This document shows positions 1 to 9,472 of a DNA stretch of 26,555 bases, piece after piece; position 1 is the stretch's first letter, and each line of letters starts with the position of its first letter. The position numbers were made by a program, and so were the translations under genes. This DNA is from Saccoglossus kowalevskii (lineage: Eukaryota > Hemichordata > Enteropneusta > Harrimaniidae): the NCBI RefSeq assembly GCF_000003605.2, contig NW_003140816.1, positions 364,989 through 391,543 on the forward strand. Reading direction: 5' to 3'. The notes under the pieces were generated by a model. That model saw only the letters and a list, made by a program, of their open reading frames with translations, searched no databases and was not told the origin of the DNA.

Positions 1-475
1 CTACGGTCATTCTATAACAATCGATCAGTCGTTTTTTTCACAGTCTACTATTCCTGCAGATATCTTCAATTGTTATAGGTGCCACGGATTTTAACATAAC
101 TACAACTTGACCCGTGTTAAACCCAAACCATGCGTGCATGACAACCGTCACCCTACACACGGTTACTCAACGAATACCGTACTCTACAGTAGACATTTTT
201 CGCTCTCCACCAAAAATATAATGGTTTTATTTCATATTAGTTGTGTCTGTGTCAGTGTCGTATTTGATTTCACATGTTTGGTTCGATCTTGTTTATGGTG
301 GACATTATTACTACGCGTATGTATTATTACCAATTTTATATGGCCGTGTGTGATCCACCGTATTTTTTTCAACGGTCGTTCTATAAATTTCTGATTGTAT
401 ATATTCTTATTTTAACATCATAAAAACAAAAATGGTACACTTGTACATGAAAAAGTAGGCAATGAACTGTAAATA
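1..475. other. non-coding AT-rich stretch
   Basis: I see no gene, RNA or recognisable repeat here. A plus-strand open frame of 95 codons at 107-394 is rich in Cys, Phe and Val, has no recognisable motif and no convincing splice context, and is best taken as a chance frame. Confidence 0.5.
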
Positions 476-645
476 CGGGCGGTTGCGCTGTCAGGCGAGC
501 GAGCGAGCGAGCGATTGAGCGAGCGAGCGATTGCGCGAGCGGATACTTCCGGATTTGCGCGGTCGAAAAAAAAGCGGTAATTGCGCGGTCGAATTGAACA
601 AAGCGAGCGAAAAAAAAGCGATCGAAATCCGGAAGCGGGCGGGAG
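476..645. repeat. GC-rich GAGC simple repeat and imperfect palindrome
   Basis: A run of (GAGC)n units (about 494-540, broken by GATT) leads into CpG-dense sequence in which GCGCGGTCGAA and AAAAAAAGCG recur. An exact 11-bp inverted repeat, CTTCCGGATTT at 546-556 and AAATCCGGAAG at 625-635, brackets the second half. The stretch stands out sharply from its AT-rich surroundings. It is best called a simple repeat. A CpG-island role is possible, but no gene start is visible next to it. Confidence 0.75.
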
Positions 646-658
646 GTTGGGCGAAATG

Positions 659-980
659 TGTACTGTATGTATATTATAAGCAAAACTAAATGCTTTTACA
701 GTACTACAGTATGTAACTAACTACAGTATGTATATTACAACCAAAACTAAATGCTTTTACAGTACTACAGTATGTATATTATAAGCAAAACTAAATGCTT
801 TTACAGTACTACAGTATGTAACTAACTACAGTATGTATATTATAAGCAAAACTAAATGCCTTAACAGTACTACAGTATGTATATTATAAGCAAAACTAAA
901 TGCTTTTACAGTACTACAGTATGTAACTAACTACAGTATGTATATTATAAGCAAAACTAAATGCTTTTACAGTATTTACA
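659..980. repeat. tandem array with alternating 61/44-bp period
   Basis: The core ATGTATATTATAAGCAAAAC recurs at 667, 728, 772, 833, 877 and 938, so the spacings are 61, 44, 61, 44, 61. The long unit differs from the short one by a 17-bp block (ATGTAACTAACTACAGT). The true repeat is therefore a 105-bp dimer, present about 2.5 times with very few base changes. The near identity argues for recent expansion. No coding frame is involved. Confidence 0.9.
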
Positions 981-1206
981 TAAGATAAGTACAGCGAAAA
1001 AGGGTTTCAAAATAATAACAAGATAGATGTAATATTATTATAAAAAGTACATAACTACTGTAAAATTTGTATTAGAAACCGCGTGAGGGGTAAAGTAATA
1101 AATAAGAATAAAAAAACCCAAGAAGGTCAAACAAGGGTCAACAAAGTAGATTTATTTGCATTCATATATTCATGAATATTAAATGAGTTTTTTTTTTTAT
1201 CTCCAG

Positions 1207-1324
1207 TTGTGATGACCTGAGTGGTGTATCATATACAAGATTGAACAGATTTTTTGCTGAACACTACTTTCAGGAAATGTTAATGTTATGTAGACACTAC
1301 AGAATCTTGCAAAAAATCTCTTGA
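1207..1324 (+). CDS. possible terminal coding exon, unknown protein
   Basis: A very good splice acceptor (a T-run followed by ATCTCCAG, AG at 1205-1206) is followed in one frame (phase 1) by 38 open codons, 1208-1321, ending at TGA 1322-1324. The peptide begins CDDLSGVSYTRLNRFFAEHY and is amphipathic, with balanced charged and hydrophobic residues. I do not recognise it. No upstream partner exon was identified in the window, and an open frame of this length can arise by chance. It could be a real terminal exon, a decayed transposon fragment, or nothing. Confidence 0.18.
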
Positions 1325-2958
1325 TTCACATGCATCTTGTCACCCCACACATTACACACGGATGCACATTTTAATGTATTTTCATCATTTTTTGTTAGTA
1401 CGGCCATTAATTTTCAAAAAAATCAACATTATTTTCTATAAGCTACATATCTTTATCAAAAATTTTGAAAAAATATAAAGAAAATTTATGCATGTCTATT
1501 TTGTGATATGTAATTCAGAAAGTTAAAAAGAAACAGTCACTTTGTAGCATTGTATATAACTGTCATCACATGCACTGGGCTTGAACAGCTAAGAGTTCAG
1601 AGGGCAACCATTATCAAAGCAAATTGGCCTCAGCATATAGGAATCATATTTGCTATATTACTAGCTCATATGCTAGTAATAGATAAAGATGTGTCAATAG
1701 TCAAAATTAGTCATATTTAAATGATCCAGCAAACAAAAACAGAATTTATGTTGCATGTGTGATTCCATTGGAGATGTAAGTTTCATACTAAAATGTTGCC
1801 ATACATTTTCATGTTATCATCGTTAAAATTTTGGACCAAATAGACAATTTCCAATTGACCAATGATGATCGCTGTCTTATTTACCAATAAACGCAATTAT
1901 GTATTCTTTGGCTAAAAGTGATTTAAACATGGTTTCTATATCAATGCATTGATTTCTAAGAAGTTTTTAATTTATTTAATTAATTAGCCCAAAAGACAAT
2001 CAGAAGTTTGACCACACCGGGTGCCGGTCACAATTATCACAGAGTCATTACCATTTTCCTGTTCATAATGAATACTGATATCGTAAGTATTTATATGAAG
2101 GTTAAATACTGATAGCAAAGGTGTGTACATTCTACATGTAACTATGTTATGTCTGGAAACCTGACCTGAAGTAGTCAAAAAACAGTAATCACTCTATTAG
2201 AAACACACATAATCATTGTACACTGGATCGTTCAAATAGAGAACTACTTTGACCATAGTATACATCGGTTATTTATGCACACGTACCTAACATGGACAAT
2301 TCTGTATAGGTCCGAGCAACAAAATACAGTAAATTAAAATAAAATGATGCCAATAATTTAAGAAAACTAGAGTCTGAATTGCCAAAGAACTATTTTATAT
2401 TTTCATTGGTTTCGATGGTGAAAATATAAAATTAATAATTTCACACATTGATATACATATATATCCTGGAGTGGAAAATTATATGAATAGTTTATATTGT
2501 AATATATTTCAAAATAATTTAGTTTCATGAGTTTTGAATGAAATGCATGTAATATATTTCTCTTATAATCAATAAAAGTTTCTCTCCCATCAAATGTTGC
2601 ACATGTACACTATTTAGTAGATGACAAAATTCAATACAACTCAAAACTGTCTTGAATAAAGGAAATACAGCGTTACAAGTACATTGCCGAGCAGATCATT
2701 ACAACAGAGTCAATTTCTAAACATCGCCAGTACAGCATGACCCTCAATCTTGCCATATTTGTATTTTGCATTCCCTATACTCCCAGCTAAACACACTCAG
2801 AGGAGAAAACTATCACTCGCATCACGCTGTCTCTTAGGCTGTTCTAAAATATCGTTCTTTTACGATAATTGTGATTTATTTTGAATAGCTGGGAAGAGCA
2901 TGCCTGAAGGATTTACTTGTATTATGAAATCACACACAAAAAAAGAAGAAATGATAAC
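1325..2958. other. non-coding AT-rich stretch
   Basis: No gene is supported. A perfect inverted repeat ATTACTAGC/GCTAGTAAT with a 6-base loop lies at 1657-1680. The minus-strand open frame at 1984-2178 has no recognisable motif and is taken as chance. Confidence 0.45.
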
Positions 2959-3222
2959 ATGCTATGTGATGTAGAAATGGCTTTTAGCGTTATAAATGCT
3001 GAATTGCTGAATAATTCTGTCCATTACTGTGAAGTTTCCCCTCAATATAACAAGTATTTCTTTGCAATAACAATTTACGTTGGACTGTTATTTTCAGCAT
3101 ACTTTACATGTTTTTATATGAAAAGAAGAGATCAGTTAGATTTAATGGATGAAAAACATTTGCCACTTAACTCTAGAATGTCAATGAATAAACAACAGTA
3201 CGAATCAAGAATTTTAGTGTAA
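2959..3222 (+). CDS. possible small single-pass membrane protein or terminal exon
   Basis: From ATG 2959 an 87-residue frame runs to TAA 3220-3222. It has the arrangement of a type I/III membrane protein. About 30 residues come first, including an N-glycosylation sequon (NNS). A hydrophobic span at roughly residues 33-54 (YFFAITIYVGLLFSAYFTCF) follows, then a positive stop-transfer KRR. A hydrophilic 30-residue tail (DQLDLMDEKHLPLNSR...) ends ILV. A good splice acceptor (TTATTTTCAG, AG at 3096-3097) lies inside the frame, so the real exon might start at 3098 and hold only the end of the span and the tail. I do not recognise the protein. The topology is what makes it stand out, and it may still be a chance frame. 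Confidence 0.28.
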   Translation: MLCDVEMAFSVINAELLNNSVHYCEVSPQYNKYFFAITIYVGLLFSAYFTCFYMKRRDQLDLMDEKHLPLNSRMSMNKQQYESRILV

Positions 3223-3841
3223 GTTGAATGATAAAACTCTGACATTTCGGGAAACAGCCATAGATGAACTGAAGAGGGAGAAGTAAAATAACTTTACATT
3301 TTTCTAAATTTTTATACCCTTCACTTCGCTGAGATCTATTGAAAGTAAGCCTCTGAGACCAGTTAAGAGTTGATTTGGCTATTTTCGTTCACAAGTAAAA
3401 TCTGTCAAATTATACCCATGTGAACATGTAAAATAACAACAGAACTTGTAGGTTCGCTGGCAAGTTCATGAACTTAAAACGCAGTTAATATGCTTGAATT
3501 ACTGAAATTAAATGATTATACTTTACCTATGATCATGATGTATTAAATGTATTGAATGAGCCCATAAAGTGTGTATAAAATTTTAACATATTTATAAAAT
3601 TTTCCATTATCATAACTCAGTTGTATTTTTGCTTCTTTTACCAAATTTCTATAAATAATAACGATATGCACAATGATTTTATATAAAATAAAAATATTCT
3701 TAAAATATAAGGTACTCTATTTGCTTATTGGAAGAACATCTCTCTCAGCACGTATAAACATTGAATTATTAAAATATGATCTTATTTTAATCATAAGCAT
3801 GTGCTACAACATGTAATAGCGCCATGCATATGTGAGATTTG

Positions 3842-4078
3842 TTTTGCGAAACACATCGATTTTCCCCACAGTGCTTTAAAGGAGAGGACGCCATGGAATG
3901 GTAGGGTTAGGGAACATACAGAGGGTATAGGATCCCGTAATTCCCCTACGAAAAATCTTGGTTCCATTTTTTGAACACTCTGTGCATGGGTCAAATTCAA
4001 CAAACTTGTTGGTATGGGAGCCATATCTGGTGTAGGCGCAATGCGATGACCACCACCTTTTACAGACAAATAATACAC
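3842..4078. mobile_element. possible short insertion flanked by 12-bp direct repeats
   Basis: ATGTGAGATTTG occurs at 3830-3841 and again at 4079-4090 (15 bases with one mismatch if extended left), bracketing about 237 bp that is less AT-rich than its surroundings. This looks like a target-site duplication around an insert. The insert has no clear terminal inverted repeat and no poly(A) or tRNA head, so its class is unknown. A minus-strand open frame covers most of it (it includes THAQSVQKMEPRFFVGEL) but matches nothing I know. A decayed fragment of a retrocopied or transposon coding sequence is possible. Confidence 0.4.
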
Positions 4079-4090
4079 ATGTGAGATTTG

Positions 4091-5422
4091 CCTCTAGTTA
4101 ATTTTAGAAAAATAATCACTGGTACTGCCAAACATTTTATTTAATCTTTATTCAAAGGGTAGCCTGTTAGGACATTGGCACATCTTCTACAGTGCCCTCA
4201 CTGTAGGGTTTCCTTAGAAATGCACCTAATTATTAAATTTTCACAGATATACATTTGTAAACGAATTTATGTATGTACATGTATTTATGTACGCTTCTTT
4301 TATCGAATAAACAAATTTTTGGTAATATACCAATGCATACAGGAGTTTGCAAAAATATGGAAACCAATTATGAAGAATCAAAGCATGGAAATAAAAAAAT
4401 TGATTCTCACTGTTATTCATTGCAATTCAAACTTGCGCTGTATATATATATATATATTTGTATATACAAGTGATTTATTTTGTATGTTAATCTTAAATTC
4501 CTAGGGTAGTGATATAGTTACTAAAAATAAACCCAATGGGTAGTAGCAGTATTACTAGACTAAGTAAATGCTGGGTAAAATTTATCAAGTAACATTCAGT
4601 AAGCAAATTTGTGGATATTTGATCAGATAAGGCACACAATAGTATTTAATTTCCTGTATTAGAAGCACACCAATAATAGCACATTTCATTCGATTGTAGG
4701 TTTGTATGACAGGTTCAATATTTCTAGTCCTTGCAAAGTACCAGAAACTGATATTACCGTCTTGTTACTCAAAATTAAAAGCAAACAGTTGCATTTATTG
4801 TATACTAGATTTGTTTAAATGCAACTTACTTTGACCATTGACATACATGTACCTTTGTTATTTACATGTTAAAACGCTTGCACTACTAATAGAACAAATA
4901 TGGTATATTTGCACCAAAGATAGACATAGGTAACCACATGGAATCAGGAAGCCCACAGCGTGATCTTCGCCATATGTTATATTTATATGTATGTATGATA
5001 TATAACATGAAAAACTTGTATGAATATTGCTTTAGGGATTTAGAATGATGCTTGTATATTACAGTGTAAAACACAAAGATTGATGACGACACCGTGCTTC
5101 TTAGTCCGGTGTTTTGATGGTCTATGTACATTAATTAATATAATACATTTTTTTCGATTCAAACAGATTACAGATCTTGATAAAAGTTTGAAAAATGTGG
5201 AAATTTTGTTAATCTATACTGAGCTATGACAAATTTTGCAATACCAAATGAACACACACAGTTTAATTGAAAACATTAATCATGAAGATAATGTTGAAGC
5301 TCTTGACAATAATGGTGTTCACTCATCGGGATTGGGTCGGCATGAGCAAAAAAATGTGTGTGCAAATAAACAAGACTGTATAGGCACGTGCCAAAAAAGT
5401 TTGCGTAGTGGATATTTGTTTT
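4091..5422. other. non-coding AT-rich stretch with a short TA microsatellite
   Basis: A (TA)n run lies at about 4440-4456. The remainder is AT-rich sequence without a supported gene. Open frames at 4175-4504 and 4886-5131 are low complexity (Tyr/Ile/Cys-rich) and appear to be chance. A weak exon-like stretch after a T-rich acceptor (AG at about 5166-5167) is discussed under rejected items. Confidence 0.45.
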
Positions 5423-5458
5423 GCAATGTCCACTTACTCTTTTAATGATTTAAATTTT
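5423..5458. repeat. left copy of SINE target-site duplication
   Basis: This stretch (GCAATGTCCACTTACTCTTT then AATGATTTAAATTT) is repeated at 5819-5854 with two substitutions and a one-base length difference. It directly abuts the poly(A) end of the minus-strand SINE, as a target-site duplication should. About 36 bp is unusually long for this class. Confidence 0.75.
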
Positions 5459-5818
5459 TTTTTTTTTTGTGCCAGGCGACAGTTCCGTACATTGTCTCTC
5501 CTGACTTTTTTTTTTGTATGTGCAAATTGACACACAGTGCATTTTTCAGCAGAAGTCGTATTCATATTTGGGACTACATGGCAGGGCATCATTCTATCAA
5601 ATGGCAATTTAATACGTCAACCTGCGGACCCCCAAAGTCGCATTCGTTAGGGAATGAATCTCGGCCAGTGGAATTGGCCTTCCCATTGAGTCTGTGGCAC
5701 ACTCACCCAGGGTAGGGGTCGACCCTTTTGATGTTCAGCCTAAGGTAGGATTTGAACTTGGGTCTACCGATCACGAGTCTGATGCGACACCCACTATGCT
5801 ACCACCAGTGACCAGTAT
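5459..5818 (-). mobile_element. tRNA-derived SINE, full length, minus strand
   Basis: Read on the minus strand, the element opens with a tRNA-like head. It has an A-box-like TGGTAGCATAGTGGG (about 5790-5804) and a B-box-like AAGTTCAAATCC (5748-5759), spaced as in RNA polymerase III promoters. A roughly 230-bp body follows, then a conserved 3' end (TCAGGAGAGAC, then TGTCGCCTGGCAC) and a poly(A) run that appears as the T-run at 5455-5468. Flanking 36-bp direct repeats mark the insertion. The 3' end is shared with the copy at 24483-24737, so the two belong to one family. The open frames at 5467-5882 lie inside it and are not genes. Confidence 0.85.
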
Positions 5819-5854
5819 GCAATGCCCACTTATTCTTTTAATGATTTTAAATTT
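5819..5854. repeat. right copy of SINE target-site duplication
   Basis: GCAATGCCCACTTATTCTTT followed by AATGATTTTAAATTT repeats the sequence at 5423-5458. It lies immediately before the tRNA-like head of the minus-strand SINE, as expected for its 5' target duplication. Confidence 0.75.
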
Positions 5855-6469
5855 GTTTGTTTTCTATTTCACTTTTCCTTGAGATCTCTACTTTCCTAAG
5901 TCAGCATTGTGTTAATAAAAATAGTTATATTGATATATCTATTGTTCTTTTCAATTACATTAAAATAATCTAATATTACCTTAGTTATAGAATTTTATTT
6001 TTAGATATGAAAATCAGGAACTCTACTACCGGAAATATCAAAAAAATAGCTACATCCGCGTAGATTTTGAATTTGTTGTGAAGAAATTACCGATTTTCTG
6101 TCCATGTCAAAACAGACTTACTGAATTCTGGGATTTGCATTTAGAATCATGATCCATATACATTTGATGATGATAATTGCTTACAACTGTGTATTTTATG
6201 GTAATATATAAATGGAATAAAGTGAGATTAAATCAGTACATGTACAATCACAGGATAAAGCTGTACCTAAGCAATTGACAAGGTTGCTTGCAAATCATTT
6301 TATTGGGTAAAGCCAACAATTGAATTTTCATCACTCTAATGTTCAGCATGATACATGTACATGTCAATAAACAAAGTACATGACCATGTGTCTAATTAAT
6401 AAGAAATTGGTAAAGAAGGTCAATCACCCATATTTAAAAATGATAATTTTTGCATTTACATAGAGATAT
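5855..6469. other. non-coding AT-rich stretch
   Basis: No gene, RNA or clear repeat is seen. Several copies of the palindromic word ACATGTAC occur at 6350-6390, which I regard as ordinary in this sequence. Confidence 0.45.
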
Positions 6470-6960
6470 GGCTCCAAAGCTGTATTCATTAAAACAAAAT
6501 GGCCACCAGTCAGCCATTTTGACTCTGATCTGACAAACAAAATCACAGGCATCAAAGTGATATAAAGTTCAATGTATATAAGTTTGAATAAACTGTCTAT
6601 GCATGACTGAGATCCAGAATTGCAGAAATGCTTGATTTTAATGAATTTATAACATTAAAAAAAATACAATTCAGCCATATTGAATCAGATAACCAAATGA
6701 ATACATGTGTGACTAGATGCACAGTGTATGATGTGTAGAGTTTGAACATGATTGGTCAGGACTAGTGGGAAATGTACCTCAAGAACTGTATTTGTTAAAA
6801 CATGCATCTGGATCCCATATTGTCCAATGTTTGTACCAAATTTGAACAAATCATCTTTGTACATCACCAGAATCCGGAATGGAAGAAATGCTTGATTTTG
6901 ATGAATTTTTTAAACTTTAAATGACTGCCTTTTCAACCATTTTGAATCGTATCATGAAAC
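6470..6960. repeat. degenerate tandem repeat, about 260-bp unit
   Basis: Three related blocks are visible. CCATTTTGAATC-like words occur at about 6512, 6674 and 6937. The words AAGCTGTATTCATTAAAACA and AGAACTGTATTTGTTAAAAC occur at about 6477 and 6782. AGAAATGCTTGATTTTRATG occurs at about 6623 and 6883. The order of the three words is kept from unit to unit, so this is an old, diverged tandem or segmental repeat and not a set of separate coincidences. The frames at 6685-6867 and 6967-7176 overlap or abut it and are not convincing genes. Confidence 0.6.
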
Positions 6961-7881
6961 AAACTGATGTGCAAATGTTGCCCAAAATGTGATGTATTTG
7001 TAAAGTTTGCATGTCCAAGATGCAGGTGGAGAGGCATGCATAAGATCAAGGTGAGCACATGTCCTCATTTTCAGACTGTGTTCAAACTTGGACTAAAAAT
7101 GTTACATTGCCTTCTCAGCCCTAGGTCGTTTACACTGTTTTTAATACCTAGTTTATTTATTATAATGAAACTGTAATATTGATTATGTGTAATTAAGAAC
7201 CAGATTAGGTCAGCTACTAAATTACATTAAAAAATGTTAAGTCAATTAGCATCATACATGCACAACTGCCAAGACTATAGGGTTACCACAATAAAATTAC
7301 ATTAATATTTGGGAAGCTTTTAATAGAGCTTTTTACTTTATTCACAGAGTTTATTGTTGTACAGAAGGTCAATGTCAAAGCTGATATTAACACATTGCCT
7401 GCTATTCATTTCCGCTACCTGTAGAGGCTTTCAGCTTCCAATATTCTAAATAATAAATAGTTACTAAATAATATAATTATATATGTTTCTCTTCCATTAT
7501 GATGATAATGCATGTACACAAATTTTAAGTAGTGTTATTTTAATAATCACATATTGAGCACTCACAACTGTTTTCTCAGTACATGTATTTTTATGAAACA
7601 TTTTTATGTTTATAATGACATATAGCTGACTCATCTCTATATTACGTGTTGTTTATCCACTATCGCCTGCCGACTTCAGCAAACGTAATTCGGCTGTTCC
7701 ACTTTCTATCTCCATCCCTCGTTTTTATAAATGCAGATTTCCAACACTAAACGACAGAAGTATATGAACAGAAGGGGCACAAATATAAAGTGGAATGGCC
7801 AATTTTAGGTACATGAGCAGACCAATATAGCTACAAATGGGATGTCAAGGTTTAAAAAAAATGAACATATGATAGAGTAAT
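6961..7881. other. non-coding AT-rich stretch
   Basis: No gene or RNA is supported. A slightly more mixed patch at 7630-7760 shows no exon signature. Confidence 0.4.
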
Positions 7882-8030
7882 AATCTGATGGGCTCTCCTT
7901 AATTAATCATTTAGTACATCAAATAAAGGGTTCTATCCGTTTAATAACGGTCTGTCAAAACAATCTGATGGGCTCTCTTCAATTAATCATTTAATACTAC
8001 ACCATATAATAATGGTCTGTCAACAAATTT
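7882..8030. repeat. two-copy tandem duplication, 80-bp unit
   Basis: AATCTGATGGGCTCTCYTYA followed by ATTAATCATTTA begins at 7882 and again at 7962. Both units continue to a shared TAATAAYGGTCTGTCAA. The second copy has lost about 12 bases. This is a simple local duplication with no coding content. Confidence 0.85.
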
Positions 8031-9337
8031 CATTTCCTACTATGTTAATAAATAAAAAAAAAATACACTTTACAATGAATCTACTGGAACACTGGAAAAA
8101 ATTAACACACACTAACCATGCATTATAAATATAATCAGTGTGCTATGTTTTCCCAGTGTCGCGATACTGTGTCATTGCCATGGTGATATTAATATTAATC
8201 GCAATTAATAGAATATAGACTCTAAAAGCATACGAGGTCAGATCATTGTGTACAGCGATTTTAAGATAAAACCCTGGAAGTGTAAAAAACTCGACAACAT
8301 CAATACAATGATATTATATAGAGCTATGGATGCAACAAAAATCAATGAATCTTTATGTTTTCCCAATAGACCAAACATTATTTCAACACAGTGACAGTTA
8401 CCGGTCAATATACTGTTGTGTTTTTTTGCTCTGAATACTCTACTCTGCCTTGAAGGAGACACACAATGTCACAGAAAATTGTTTTAAAAACTAATTAAAA
8501 AATACAACAAGCTTAGCATAGTAAGCTTTAGTCAAACTTCCTTTTTAATTGTTGTAAAATTAATGTGAAAACCTGAGTTTGAGTTTCAAGTCTAAAAAAC
8601 ACATTTACTGCACAAGGAACATTAACAGCAGGGTCCCAGGGTCCCCTGGCACTATCCAAGAGATTGACAAAGGTAGCTCTCATTCTCCGGGATTGCACGA
8701 CAGAATTGCAAATGTAGAGGATTTACATTATTGATCCTTTTGTAATCTAATCCAGTTATTAATTTTGATGTGTGGCTGGACTTTACCTTTCAAGAAGTCA
8801 GCGTAATAAAGGCCGACCATAAATCTTCAGTTAGAAATATATGATAACATGTACCATTACATCAACAATTTTATACAATTCATCCAAATTTAAGCTATTA
8901 ATGAAAAGAAGCGATACCTTAACTTGTTGCCATAGAAACTGCGACTTTCTGTATCACATTAACACGTACCCTGCCAGCACCTCATACTTTTACATTGACC
9001 TGACCAAATAAGGGTTAAAGCCCAATTTCGGACGCCATGTTGGTTAAAATACATACAATTAATAAAGACCATATTTTGCGAAATGGACCCTGGGAAAATT
9101 GTACCCTACCGGTACTGACTCGTCTCTCAGGTCGCAGTATGTTGCATGACGCCAATGTTGAACATCATGTGTTCGACAACGATATCATTTTGATTTATCA
9201 GTAGAAAGTAACAAATTTAAATAATCACAGATAAAACCAGCAAATAATTTTAAGTGATATAGAAATTATTGAATAATGTTGGATTTTACGAATTTGACTT
9301 TAAAACCAATAATAATAATGCCAAAATGGCATATTTA
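8031..9337. other. non-coding stretch; weak CpG-richer patch near 9000-9190
   Basis: No gene is supported. The patch at about 9000-9190 holds more CG dinucleotides than its surroundings (for example GGACGCCATGTTGG and GACTCGTCTCTCAGGTCGCA) but contains only very short frames. It might be a regulatory segment or an old repeat, and the sequence alone does not decide. Confidence 0.35.
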
Positions 9338-9472
9338 CATACATATAAGGTTGAAAATAAAAATAAATGTTGTTTGCCCACTAAACAGTCATTATCAAGG
9401 TGTTTATAAGAATCAGGAAATTATTTTATTCTTTGGTAATTAGATTTTTTTTTCTCATCATTGGAAATGGGT
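9338..9472 (+). repeat. dispersed repeat, copy 1
   Basis: This segment (starting CATACATA, with GGTTGAAAATAAA then TGTTGTTTGCCCACTAAACA, and ending CATCATTGGAAATGGGT) is repeated in the same orientation at 13281-13413. A handful of substitutions and small indels separate the copies. Similarity stops sharply on both sides, as for two insertions of one short element. No inverted termini or tRNA head are visible, so the class is unknown. Confidence 0.85.

Noticed and set aside
494..980. CRISPR-like array
   Set aside because: The repeats are contiguous tandem units without unique spacers, in a eukaryotic setting.
5168..5445. Exon-like frame after a T-rich acceptor, starting ITDLDKSLKNVEILLIYTEL
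   Set aside because: The same frame is open on both sides of a single TGA at 5227-5229 and continues to the SINE target duplication, but no donor, partner exon or recognisable protein supports it. It may be a decayed exon, but I cannot show that.
5744..5813. tRNA gene on the minus strand
   Set aside because: The A- and B-box words are present, but the cloverleaf is imperfect and the sequence continues into a SINE body with poly(A).
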